NCBI GenBank assembly: GCA_963701675.1
Contig: OY969623.1
Location: 6,448,001 to 6,512,000 of the forward strand
DNA: 64,000 nt
Direction of reading: 5' to 3'
From: G963701675 sp963701675
Lineage (GTDB): Bacteria > Planctomycetota > Planctomycetia > Gemmatales > Gemmataceae
Below are positions 16,713 through 24,415 of the stretch, piece by piece (the stretch's first letter is position 1; every line of letters begins with the position of its first letter). The notes below the pieces were generated by a model. That model did not search any database. It was not told the DNA's origin and was given only the letters and a program-made list of their open reading frames with translations. The position numbers were made by a program, and so were the translations under genes.

Positions 16713-17093
16713 ATGGGCGAATTCGATCACGCCGATGCCGATGAGGTTGTGCCGCCCTTGCTATTAACGCTCGTTCCGGGCGGTTCATCCATTTCATTGA
16801 CCTTGGCCGACATACTGGTGGGCCGGCATTCGGAAGCGGATGTTCGCTTGCTGCTACCGGACGTGAGTCGGCGACATTGCCGTTTTCGTTTCCACGCTGG
16901 CCATTGGTACGTGCATGACCTCCAAAGCATGAACGGCGTCTTTGTCAACGATGAACGAGTAGGCCAGGCGGAGATTCACGAGGCCGACATTGTCCGTATC
17001 GGCGGCTACACGTTTGAGGTCCACATCGGCCCACCGAACGCTGCCTTACCGGCTGTTGCGAACACGCAGTATGCCGAACGAAAAGCATCCTAG
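16713..17093 (+). CDS. FHA domain protein
   Basis: A 126-residue protein consisting almost entirely of one forkhead-associated domain at ~25-105. The phosphothreonine-binding signature is complete: VGRHSEADVRLLLPDVSRRH for the GR and SRRH loops, then LQSMNGVFVNDERV. FHA domains bind phosphothreonine peptides, so this cytoplasmic protein is a plausible reader of the window's Ser/Thr kinases, though none is adjacent. There is no other domain, signal or membrane segment. Confidence 0.9.
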   Translation: MGEFDHADADEVVPPLLLTLVPGGSSISLTLADILVGRHSEADVRLLLPDVSRRHCRFRFHAGHWYVHDLQSMNGVFVNDERVGQAEIHEADIVRIGGYTFEVHIGPPNAALPAVANTQYAERKAS

Positions 17094-17135
17094 ATGGTGT
17101 GCGAAATTCCCACCCTGTCGGCGGCCATTTCACGG

Positions 17136-17141
17136 TAGAAT
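17136..17141 (+). promoter_or_regulatory. -10-like TAGAAT upstream of clpS
   Basis: TAGAAT lies 42 bases before the clpS ATG. The same TAGRAT hexamer recurs 34-47 bases before five other genes in the window, which supports a -10 element. Confidence 0.4.
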
Positions 17142-17182
17142 AACGTCCGAATCGTAACATCGCGACGAGGAGAAATAACACC

Positions 17183-17533
17183 GTGAGCGCCATTGACGTG
17201 CCCGATGTCATCGTATCGACCCGAACAAAGCCAAAAGCCGACCCGCGAACGCGCAGAGTTCCGCCGTCCAACGTCATTCTCGAAAATGACGAATATCATT
17301 CCTTTGAATTCGTCGTCGACGTTCTTCGCAAGGCGCTCGGCATCACGGCGGAGCGTTCTTATCAGTTGACTCTGGAAGCCCATCACGGCGGGCGGGCCAT
17401 CGTTTGGACCGGCCCGAAGGAAGTTGCGGAGTTGAAAGTAGACCAGATTCGGACGTTTCACGAGATCCGTGGGGTTACCGGCGGTTCACTGGGTCCACTG
17501 AGTTGCCATATTGAACCGGCGCCGGGAGGGTGA
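17183..17533 (+). CDS. clpS: ATP-dependent Clp protease adaptor ClpS
   Basis: A 116-residue protein. After a ~28-residue flexible N-terminus comes the ClpS core: NVILENDEYHSFEFVVDVLR (the Asn-Asp-Glu/Asp loop that contacts the N-degron alpha-amine), LTLEAHHGGRAIVWTGPKEV (the family's H-x-x-G-x-A-x-V) and AELKVDQI, ending with LSCHIEP. ClpS hands N-end-rule substrates to ClpA or ClpC. The core is complete, but between the last helix and strand there is an insertion (RGVTGGSLG) instead of the short loop of E. coli ClpS. No clp ATPase gene is nearby. Confidence 0.85.
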   Translation: MSAIDVPDVIVSTRTKPKADPRTRRVPPSNVILENDEYHSFEFVVDVLRKALGITAERSYQLTLEAHHGGRAIVWTGPKEVAELKVDQIRTFHEIRGVTGGSLGPLSCHIEPAPGG

Positions 17534-17554
17534 CTCGCGTCATCCGCCACCCAA

Positions 17555-18223
17555 TCACTTCGCTCCGTCCAGCGGCTTGATCCAAATGTTCCGGTAACGA
17601 ACGCGGTCGCCGTGGTCCTGAAGGCGAATCGGTCCGGCCTCGGCCAACTTATCGTCTGTAAAACCCGCCGTGGGTTTTGCGAAGCGGCCCTTGTCGATCA
17701 CCGTGATGCCGTTGTGGACGACGGTGATCTCCCCATTCTCGACGACTTTGCCGCCGTCGACTTTCGGCGCACGGAACGTGATGTCGTAAGTCTGCCATTG
17801 TTCGGGGGGTTTGCTCGCCTTCTTGGAAGGTGCGATGATTCCATACAGAGCCCCGCATTCCCCCTTCGAATAGGTTTCGTTTTCAAACGAATCGAGCACC
17901 TGGATTTCGTAACGTCCTTGGACGTACACGCCGCTATTCCCACGGTCCTGGCCCTTCTTGGCCGGCAGGCTGGGGATCCAGAACTCGACGTGAACCTGGA
18001 AGTGGGGGCCAAACTTTTCCTTCGTGAGGATGTCTCCCGCCCCTGCAATCACCTCGGCGTATCCGTTCTCGACTTTCCAGCCGGCCGTTTGCTTCCGTTC
18101 GTTGGTCCAGCCGTCCAGGGATTTTCCGTCGAAGAGCACAACGGCGCCCGGCGGTGCTTTTCCTGAAACATCGTCGCCTGCCATCGCCGCAAGAAACAAA
18201 ACTATAAATGCTTGTGCTGACAC
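17555..18223 (-). CDS. Secreted 3-keto-disaccharide hydrolase domain protein (DUF1080)
   Basis: The protein has 222 residues from a GTG at 18223. The longer ORF start is rejected because this GTG has GAGGG 8 bases upstream and begins a signal peptide (SAQAFIVLFLAAMA). The DUF1080 fold (concanavalin-like) occupies nearly all of the mature protein: FDGKSLDGWTNE, GNSGVYVQGRYEIQVLDS, KPPEQWQTYDITFRAP, GPIRLQDHGDRVRYRNIWIK. The last motif is the family hallmark. Members are abundant in planctomycetes and thought to act on 3-keto-glycosides; here the specific sugar is unknown. It is exported, and convergent with clpS. Confidence 0.88.
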   Translation of the reverse strand: MSAQAFIVLFLAAMAGDDVSGKAPPGAVVLFDGKSLDGWTNERKQTAGWKVENGYAEVIAGAGDILTKEKFGPHFQVHVEFWIPSLPAKKGQDRGNSGVYVQGRYEIQVLDSFENETYSKGECGALYGIIAPSKKASKPPEQWQTYDITFRAPKVDGGKVVENGEITVVHNGITVIDKGRFAKPTAGFTDDKLAEAGPIRLQDHGDRVRYRNIWIKPLDGAK

Positions 18224-18430
18224 GATTAAGACCCTCGGGTGGTGTGATGGACCTTGCCGAATCGAATCGAAAAAGGTACCGTTTGCGTCTAAGATGACGA
18301 CCGCTTTGCGCCGATCAATTTTATAAGCCTGGCGCCAACGATCGCAAAGACCTCTCAGAGGGGAAGGATAGAATAGAGATGGAAGCCGGCGTCGGAACCG
18401 CCGTCGGACGCATCGCCCATAAACGAAAGA

Positions 18431-18436
18431 TAGAAT
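18431..18436 (+). promoter_or_regulatory. -10-like TAGAAT (second of two copies) upstream of UVR-motif gene
   Basis: The string GATAGAATAGA occurs twice in the 247-bp divergent gap, around 18367-18377 and 18429-18439. The second TAGAAT is 35 bases before the ATG at 18471 and is the likelier -10 element; the first could be a second start point. The rest of the gap shows nothing else I recognise. Confidence 0.35.
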
Positions 18437-18470
18437 AGAAGAGTGGCCCGAATAACCGTTGGGCGTTGAA

Positions 18471-19205
18471 ATGAACCAAGATATTGATGCCGCCTTGAAC
18501 GGCTGGGAATACAAGCCGGGTGTCGTGCAAGCCAGGCTCGTCGAAACGAGCGACGGCCGACAGGTCATTCAGTTGCGCGTCGACCTGGGCCTGCTGCAAA
18601 TGGAGATAGCTCATCGTCCGGACGGGACCCGACCGCACGGTCATCCCACGTATCACCAATACCTGGTCAAGCAGGCACAGTTAAGCAATCGTTCCGGGCG
18701 CACCTTCATTCTGAACGAAGAGCAGTGTCAGGAAGCAGACCGCGAGTTTGTGCAGTACTACCACCGACGGCTGTGCTGGCTTGCTCTGCACCAGTACGCC
18801 CAGGCCGTGGCGGACGCCGACCATACGTTGGCGTTCATGGATTTCGTCCGCGAACATTCGCCGAACGATGAGTTTACGCAGGCCCACGAGCAGTATCGCG
18901 GCTTCGTGATTTTCCAGCGAACGCAGGCGGCGGGCGCCCTCTCCGTTGAAAAGGAGGAACCCGAGGCGGCCATCGACGCTATCAACGCCGGCCTGGAAAA
19001 GCTGCGCACCTTTTTTGCAACCTATGACCTGGAAGACCAGTTCGAAGAGAACGGCATGGTCCAGCAGTTGCGAAAAATGGCGAACTCGCTTCGGAAGACA
19101 CACAACATCGAAGCGACCAAGCTCGAACAACTCAACGACGCCGTAGCCAATGAAGAATATGAGACGGCTGCCCGGCTGCGTGACGAATTGAAACGCAAGA
19201 AGTAA
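18471..19205 (+). CDS. UVR (UvrB/UvrC) motif protein
   Basis: A 244-residue soluble protein starting at the ATG at 18471. The last ~35 residues (ATKLEQLNDAVANEEYETAA, RLRDELKRKK) are a UVR motif, the helical hairpin by which UvrB and UvrC interact and which also occurs in McsA and ClpC. The N-terminal ~200 residues are mixed: beta-like VVQARLVETSDGRQVIQLRV, LGLLQMEIAHRPDGTRPHGH, then helices rich in Gln/Ala. Such proteins with this N-terminal block occur widely in planctomycetes without an assigned role. A DNA-repair or stress-adaptor role is possible but not shown. A hairpin follows the stop. Confidence 0.75.
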   Translation: MNQDIDAALNGWEYKPGVVQARLVETSDGRQVIQLRVDLGLLQMEIAHRPDGTRPHGHPTYHQYLVKQAQLSNRSGRTFILNEEQCQEADREFVQYYHRRLCWLALHQYAQAVADADHTLAFMDFVREHSPNDEFTQAHEQYRGFVIFQRTQAAGALSVEKEEPEAAIDAINAGLEKLRTFFATYDLEDQFEENGMVQQLRKMANSLRKTHNIEATKLEQLNDAVANEEYETAARLRDELKRKK

Positions 19206-19216
19206 CCCACTTGAGC

Positions 19217-19250
19217 TTAAGCCGCGCGGTTCTGCGAACCGTGGCTAAAC
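19217..19250 (+). terminator. 3' hairpin of the TTAGCC...GGCTAA type
   Basis: CGGTTC-TGC-GAACCG forms a perfect 6-bp core, flanked by AGCC and GGCT that can extend the stem. It starts 12 bases after the stop of the UVR gene. No T run follows, so it may be a factor-dependent terminator or mRNA-stabilising hairpin. Related hairpins occur at 59165 and 62662. Confidence 0.45.
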
Positions 19251-19365
19251 GGTGTTTGCTACTCTCCACATCCAGACCTAGACTTGTACAGCAAACGGGG
19301 CTGCCAGTTTTGGTGGCAGCATCCGGGGGCAAGCCTTGGGATCGCGCCTGGACCAACAACGCCTT

Positions 19366-19462
19366 TTCATCCTCGAAAAGGGCAAACCCGCCGAAAGGCG
19401 GGGGCGCAAAGCCATGGGCCTTCTGTGGAAACGGATGGTCGCCAGGCTGCCGAAGGGCTGGA
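19366..19462 (+). promoter_or_regulatory. Cyclic di-GMP-I (GEMM) riboswitch candidate
   Basis: The conserved core of the GEMM class is readable in order: GGGCAAACC (19380-19388); a P2 stem CCCGCC with GAAA tetraloop and GGCGGG (19387-19402); GGCGCAAAGCC (19403-19413), matching the family's ACGCAAAGCC except that the intercalating A reads G; then GGGCC and, after a variable helix containing GGAAAC, GGTCGCCAGGCTGCCG (19438-19453). The guanine before CAAACC (G20 in Vc2 numbering) is kept, favouring c-di-GMP over cGAMP. It lies 222 bases before the ATG of the propeller gene in a 478-bp gap. The same gap holds a 7-bp hairpin at 19300-19320 and no convincing ORF. I could not identify the expression platform. 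Confidence 0.75.
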
Positions 19463-19683
19463 CTGAGGCGAAGAGCCCGTCCGTCCCCGAGCGTTCCTCC
19501 GCACTGCCGAGGCGCTTGCTGCTGGTCTGGGGACCGGCGCGAACCGGTTATCCAAAGGCTTGCCCCGCTGATTTTCTCGCACCACTTCCTTCGTTCCGCT
19601 GATCACCGCCGCTGAATGTGCTTGGGCCATCTCCCGTCTATACAACGTCCTGAGAGAAGGCGTTGTGCGGAGATGACCTAACA

Positions 19684-20994
19684 ATGAAGACTCTAGCTAT
19701 CACCGCCCTAATGGTCGGCACGGTTTTCCCTGCCATTCCGGATGAGAACGCGTCAAACTGGCCGCACTGGCGCGGGCCGCTTGTCAATGGCGTCGCCCCG
19801 AACGGCGATCCGCCAGTGAAGTGGGATGAGAAAACCAACGTGAAGTGGAAGGTCGCCATTCCGGGACAGGGCCATGCGACGCCGATTATTTGGGACGACC
19901 GCATCTTTGTGCTGACGGCGATCAACACCGGCCGAGAGGCGAAAGCCGGGGATGTGCCCAAGCCCAATCCGCAGTTTCAAACCCGCACCAAAGTGCCGAC
20001 CACCTACTATCAATTTGTCGTCATGTGCCTTGATCGAAATACGGGAAAACCTTTGTGGCAACAGATCACTGCCGAGCGTGTGCCACACGAAGGGCGCCAC
20101 GACACCAATACATACGCATCGGGCTCACCTACAACCGACGGTAAGTATTTGTACGCTTCGTTTGGAACGTATGGCGTCTATTGCTACGATTTCGACGGCA
20201 AGCTTCAGTGGCAACGCGACTTTGGCCCGATGCACACGCGCCTCGGTTGGGGAGAAGCGAATACGCCGGTCGTTCACGATGGCACCGTTGTCGTCAATTG
20301 GGACACGGAAGGCGAATCGTTCATTGTCGCCCTCGATGCACGATCCGGAGCGACCAAATGGAAGAAGTCCCGTGACGAAAAATCGTCTTGGGCCACGCCG
20401 TTAATAGTTGAACATAAAGGTAGAGTGCAAGTCATCGTCAATGCGACTAACCGTGTGCGAAGCTACGACCTCGCCACCGGGGACGTTATTTGGGAATGCG
20501 GCGGTCAGACCGTGAATGCGATCCCTTCGCCTGTCCTGCACAATGGTGTTGTAGTGTGCATGAGCGGCTACAAAGGGTCCTATGCGTGTGCCGTGCCGCT
20601 CGACTCGACCGGCGATGTCACAGACTCGGTCGTGTGGAAGGTAAGTCAGGGAACGCCCTATGTGCCGTCGCCCCTACTTTACGATGGCCGCCTCTATTTC
20701 ACGCAACTGAACACGGCAACGCTCACGTCGTTGAACGCCGGCACCGGTGAAGCCATTATCAATCGCGAACGGCTTCCCGGCCTGAATAGTATTTATGCGT
20801 CACCCGTGGCCGCCGACGGCCGGATCTACATCGTGGGCCGCGATGGGACGACGCTCGTGCTCAAACACGCCGATAAGTTGGAAGTGCTGGCGACCAACCG
20901 GCTGGATGACGCCATCGACGCCTCGCCAGCCATCGTCGACAAGCAGCTTTTTCTTCGCGGCAAGGAGTTCTTGTATTGTCTGGAAGAAAACTGA
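19684..20994 (+). CDS. Secreted PQQ-type beta-propeller protein
   Basis: The protein has 436 residues from the ATG at 19684, with a short signal peptide (KTLAITALMVGTVFPAIP). The body is built of propeller blades with the tryptophan-docking pattern of PQQ-like repeats: NWPHWRGPLVNG at the start, then CLDRNTGKPLWQQ, YDFDGKLQWQRDFG, ALDARSGATKWKKS, YDLATGDVIWECGG. These proteins are common in planctomycetes and are usually not PQQ enzymes but extracellular scaffolds; no PQQ or metal ligand set is evident. The riboswitch upstream suggests expression follows c-di-GMP levels, so a role in attachment or the surface matrix can be inferred. Confidence 0.85.
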   Translation: MKTLAITALMVGTVFPAIPDENASNWPHWRGPLVNGVAPNGDPPVKWDEKTNVKWKVAIPGQGHATPIIWDDRIFVLTAINTGREAKAGDVPKPNPQFQTRTKVPTTYYQFVVMCLDRNTGKPLWQQITAERVPHEGRHDTNTYASGSPTTDGKYLYASFGTYGVYCYDFDGKLQWQRDFGPMHTRLGWGEANTPVVHDGTVVVNWDTEGESFIVALDARSGATKWKKSRDEKSSWATPLIVEHKGRVQVIVNATNRVRSYDLATGDVIWECGGQTVNAIPSPVLHNGVVVCMSGYKGSYACAVPLDSTGDVTDSVVWKVSQGTPYVPSPLLYDGRLYFTQLNTATLTSLNAGTGEAIINRERLPGLNSIYASPVAADGRIYIVGRDGTTLVLKHADKLEVLATNRLDDAIDASPAIVDKQLFLRGKEFLYCLEEN

Positions 20995-21043
20995 GCGATT
21001 GACGGAAGTTCGGAAGTCTCACGACCCGTTTCCTTCTTTACGA

Positions 21044-21049
21044 TAAGAT
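21044..21049 (+). promoter_or_regulatory. -10-like TAAGAT upstream of NTF2-like gene
   Basis: TAAGAT, part of GATAAGATAGAG, lies 60 bases before the ATG at 21109. It is close to the TAGRAT hexamer seen before other genes of this window. No clear -35 is visible. Confidence 0.3.
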
Positions 21050-21108
21050 AGAGATGCCCGCTTCGATTCGCCGAAGGGTCGTCTCTTTCATCCAGGAGTT
21101 CGCAACCA

Positions 21109-22035
21109 ATGAATCGCTTTTCCCGCGTAGGGGCAGTGCTGGGTCTATTTCTTTTGACCGTAAGTGTCGGGGCCGACGACAAGCCACAGGCCACCGACAA
21201 GCCGAAGGAAGCGCCGGCCGCGGAAGATAAGGTGATCCGCGAAAAGTCCAAGGCGTATCTTGACGCATTTAATCGCGGCGACGCTGCCGCGCTGGCCGCT
21301 CATTACGCCAAGGACGCCGAAGTCGTAGACCGTGCCGGGAAGGTCACTCGCGGACGGGAAGCCATTCAAAAAGAGTTGGAGTCTTTTTTCAGTAAGAACA
21401 AGGGCGTCAAGGTCGAGCAGAGTTGCGATGCGGTCCGCCAGGTGACACCCGACGTCATCATTGAACGCGGCTGCATCACGATGAACCCCTCTAATGCGCC
21501 TCCGATTCATAACCGTTACACCGCCGTGATCGTCAGACGCGACGGCCAATGGTTGATCGAGAACCTGCGCACCACGGAGGACGCGGCCGCGTCCGCGGAC
21601 GGTGGTCCGCTCCATCAACTCGATTGGCTCATCGGCGAATGGGTCGAAGCGGATGACAAGTCGGTGATTCATACCATTGCCGAGTGGACTCCGGGAAAGA
21701 AGTTCATTTTCCGCACGTACTCGATCTACCTCAAAGATCGAGTGGATGCGCAAGGAACGGAAGTCATAGGCTGGGACGCGGCGAACAAGTCGATTCGCTC
21801 TTGGGTGTTCGAATCGGACGGCGATTTCGGCGAACGGGCGTGGAGCAAGAAGGACGATCGTTGGGTCGTCAAATGCACCGGAACCTTGGCGGACGGCAAA
21901 AAGATGTCGTCCGTGAACATCATCCGGCCCATCGATCCGAATCGCATCGGCTTTCAATCGACGGCACGCGATTTCGGCGGCAGACTCGAACCCAACACGG
22001 AGGAGATCATCGTCGTTCGGAAGCAACCCAAGTAG
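21109..22035 (+). CDS. Secreted NTF2-like (SnoaL/SgcJ-type) protein
   Basis: A 308-residue protein with signal peptide MNRFSRVGAVLGLFLLTVSV ending before ADDKPQ. Residues ~40-160 form a cone-shaped NTF2-like domain of the SgcJ/EcaC type: YLDAFNRGDAAALAAHYAKD, GREAIQKELESFF, HNRYTAVIVRRDGQWLIENL. The second half (~170-300: LDWLIGEWVEADD, FIFRTYSIYLKDR, SIRSWVFESDGDFGERAWSK) is a beta-barrel-like region seen in DUF1579-type proteins. Many planctomycetes have this two-domain secreted protein; no enzymatic activity is established. The gene at 22064 follows after 28 bases and may be co-transcribed. Confidence 0.8.
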   Translation: MNRFSRVGAVLGLFLLTVSVGADDKPQATDKPKEAPAAEDKVIREKSKAYLDAFNRGDAAALAAHYAKDAEVVDRAGKVTRGREAIQKELESFFSKNKGVKVEQSCDAVRQVTPDVIIERGCITMNPSNAPPIHNRYTAVIVRRDGQWLIENLRTTEDAAASADGGPLHQLDWLIGEWVEADDKSVIHTIAEWTPGKKFIFRTYSIYLKDRVDAQGTEVIGWDAANKSIRSWVFESDGDFGERAWSKKDDRWVVKCTGTLADGKKMSSVNIIRPIDPNRIGFQSTARDFGGRLEPNTEEIIVVRKQPK

Positions 22036-22063
22036 CCACCCACTCCGTCGTTGAGCGAAGCCG

Positions 22064-23161
22064 ATGAAAAAGCACTTACTCATCCTCGCGGCCGCGGTTG
22101 GCTGCCTCTTCGTACTTTCCGTTTCCGAATCGGCGGCGTGGTGGCCGGTCGACGGCGGCTGGGGATTCTGGCCGGGCGGCGCCTGGCCAAATTCCAGCGG
22201 TTCCATGGGGCGGCAGTCATATCGCGCCGAAGAAGACACGTTGCGCACTGAAGGGATCCAGCGCGCAAACCAACAGGCGCAGCAACTCCGCGGGGATCAA
22301 CAATCGGACGCGGCTCGGCAGGCCGCGTCCATGCAACAATGGTCAGCCGTCGTCGGCCGAAATCGACAACTCCAATCGGGAGTCGATGCCGCGGTGAAAT
22401 ACGACCAAATGAAGCAGGAATACCTGGCGGAACGTGATCGGCCGGTGGCGCCGGACGAGCAAATGAAACGGCACAAAACCTGGGCCGAGAGCATCCGCCG
22501 GCAGGTACGCGTCGGCTATGCCGATCTGTTCACGCCCAATTGGATGGACAACCATCCCGTACTCGATGCGCGAGTCGAGTTTCGCAACGGCAATCCCTAT
22601 CACTGGTGGAATCCGGCCACGTGGCAATCGGTGACAGGCTGGGTGACAGGAAGTTGGGGCGAACCGACGCCGTATTACTTTGGCCACAATGTGATCGAGA
22701 AGGACGGCGTTATTTATCTCGACGGGAAGCAGCTCGCGGGGGCTGCCGATTTCGCCGCCCATGCGATTGCCATCGCTTCCGCCGGCGTGCAAGCCATGGC
22801 GGCCCCGCCCGACCAACGGCGGCAAATGCAATGGCACCCGCTAGGAGTCTACGCGCTATCGCAGGATGACAAAGGGGCGCCGACTATGTTCATTCAACTC
22901 GCAGTCGACAAAAACGGCGTCATTGCCGGCACCTACTATAACGACGCCACCGAACAGACCCAGGCAATCCAGGGGGCAGTGGACCGCAATTCGAGCCGGG
23001 CCGCCTGGTCGGTCGCGGACCATAAAGACACCGTGGTCGAGGCCGGTGTCTTCAACCTCACGCAGGATGAATTACCCGTACTCGTCCATTTCGGCACGGA
23101 TCGGACTCAACGCTGGTTGCTTACCCGGCTCTTTTCTCCGCGCGGCACACCTGCACCGTAG
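22064..23161 (+). CDS. Secreted protein of unknown function, 365 aa
   Basis: The signal peptide spans ~1-25 (ending SESAAWWPVD). A Trp/Gly-rich start (WWPVDGGWGFWPGGAWP) is followed by a Gln/Arg-rich helical region with AEEDTLRTEGIQRANQQAQQ, which looks like a coiled coil. The C-terminal half is beta-rich (DARVEFRNGNPYHWWNPATW, PYYFGHNVIEKDGVIYLDGK, WHPLGVYALSQDD). I recall this architecture from planctomycete proteins annotated only as cell-surface or hypothetical. Exported; no enzyme motif seen. It follows the NTF2-like gene in the same direction and converges 3 bases from the protease gene stop at 23165. Confidence 0.65.
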   Translation: MKKHLLILAAAVGCLFVLSVSESAAWWPVDGGWGFWPGGAWPNSSGSMGRQSYRAEEDTLRTEGIQRANQQAQQLRGDQQSDAARQAASMQQWSAVVGRNRQLQSGVDAAVKYDQMKQEYLAERDRPVAPDEQMKRHKTWAESIRRQVRVGYADLFTPNWMDNHPVLDARVEFRNGNPYHWWNPATWQSVTGWVTGSWGEPTPYYFGHNVIEKDGVIYLDGKQLAGAADFAAHAIAIASAGVQAMAAPPDQRRQMQWHPLGVYALSQDDKGAPTMFIQLAVDKNGVIAGTYYNDATEQTQAIQGAVDRNSSRAAWSVADHKDTVVEAGVFNLTQDELPVLVHFGTDRTQRWLLTRLFSPRGTPAP

Positions 23162-23164
23162 TGC

Positions 23165-24202
23165 TTACGTGGATTCTCGGCCTGCCTCCTCAGGGACAAT
23201 GTTCACCGTAAGTTTCTGCGGATAGCGCACGAGAGTCAGCGGGGTGGCCACTCCGAGTTGTTTATCGGTCAGCAGTTTGTGCAGCGTGTCGATGTTCGGC
23301 ACATCGTTGCCGTCGAAGCCGATAATGACGTCGCCGCGCAGAATCCCGGCTCGCTGAGCGGGGCTGGAAGGTTCGACGGATTCCACGCGTATGCCGGTTT
23401 CAACGGGCAGGTTGAAGAATCGGATCAGGCTTCGGGGCAAGGGGGCGTTCTGTCCCGCAATTCCCAGGTAGCCGCGACGAATTTTCCCATCCTTGATCAG
23501 CCGTCCCGCCACGAACTTGGCCGTGTTTATGGCGAGCGCAAAGCTCAAGCCTTGCGCCGGTAGAATCACCGCGGTGTTGACTCCGATCACTTCACCGCGC
23601 GAATTCAGAAGCGGTCCGCCGGAGTTTCCGGGATTCAGGGCCGCATCGGTCTGAATGACGTTGTCGATTAGCCGTCCCGTGCGCGAGCGCAGCGTTCGTC
23701 CGAGAGCGCTAACAACGCCGGCGGTTACCGTGAACTGAAAGCCGAATGGGTTGCCAATGGCGATCGCCAGTTGTCCGGGACGAACCTGGTCGGAATCGCC
23801 CAACGTGACGGCCGACAGGTCCGATGCCGTGATCCGAACGATGGCGAGATCGGTCTCGGGATCGTCCCCGATAAGATCGGCCGGGTATTTTCGGCCATCG
23901 ATCAGCGACACGTTAATCCGGTCGGCGCGGTGCACCACATGGCTATTTGTCAAAATGAACCCGTCCGGAGTAAACAGGAAACCCCAACCGCTGCCTTGCC
24001 CGCCGCCGCGCTGCGGGCCATGCCGTCCACGCGGCGAATGATGCACGTCCAAGTTCACGACCGACCGACTGACGGCTTCGGCGGCACGGGCCACGGCTTC
24101 CGAATAGGCGTCGAGAAGCGGCGCATCCGACGGCGGCGGCTTCGGCGTGTCGAATTCCGGCGTGTTTTCGTCCCCAGCGATTTCTTTCGTAAGTAGTCTC
24201 AT
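23165..24202 (-). CDS. HtrA/DegP-like serine protease (S1C) with PDZ domain, no signal peptide
   Basis: A 345-residue protein with a trypsin-like domain at ~35-230 and the complete triad: His88 in TNSHVV, Asp118 in ETDLAIVR, Ser194 in LNPGNSGGPLL. One PDZ domain lies at ~245-335 (GIRVESVEPSSPAQRAGILR, GDVIIGFDGNDV). AAGG-type spacing (AAGGTAATGCC) precedes the ATG. Unlike most HtrA proteins it has neither a signal peptide nor a membrane anchor, so it may act in the cytoplasm. A second, membrane-anchored HtrA-like protease is at 47535 in this window. Confidence 0.9.
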   Translation of the reverse strand: MRLLTKEIAGDENTPEFDTPKPPPSDAPLLDAYSEAVARAAEAVSRSVVNLDVHHSPRGRHGPQRGGGQGSGWGFLFTPDGFILTNSHVVHRADRINVSLIDGRKYPADLIGDDPETDLAIVRITASDLSAVTLGDSDQVRPGQLAIAIGNPFGFQFTVTAGVVSALGRTLRSRTGRLIDNVIQTDAALNPGNSGGPLLNSRGEVIGVNTAVILPAQGLSFALAINTAKFVAGRLIKDGKIRRGYLGIAGQNAPLPRSLIRFFNLPVETGIRVESVEPSSPAQRAGILRGDVIIGFDGNDVPNIDTLHKLLTDKQLGVATPLTLVRYPQKLTVNIVPEEAGREST

Positions 24203-24415
24203 GGCATTACCTTAGATTGTCCTAAACGTCGGCGGGATTCCGAGCTGCACGCAGTGGCACGGCACCGCCCCTACTTGATCCTACCGTGCACAGTCAAGTG
24301 CGATGGCGGGAGCGTATTGTGTCAGATGGGTTGCCTTGCGCCTGTCACTTTTACACACACACCGTGGATGTGACGATGGCAGTCCGTGGCCACTTGGCGA
24401 CGCCCGGCCATTGGC

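Noticed and set aside
19366..19462. cGAMP-specific (GEMM-Ib) variant of the riboswitch
   Set aside because: The guanine that changes to A in cGAMP-preferring variants appears kept in GGGCAAACC, so the c-di-GMP class is preferred until probed.
19211..19615. 134-codon ORF in the gap before the propeller gene
   Set aside because: It runs through a hairpin and the riboswitch core; translation is low-complexity Arg/Pro/Ser with no family pattern.
21145..22248. 367-codon open frame on the minus strand opposite the NTF2-like gene
   Set aside because: It lies wholly opposite a gene with clear signal peptide and domain. The translation is Arg/Pro-rich with no domain, typical of a GC-rich antisense frame.
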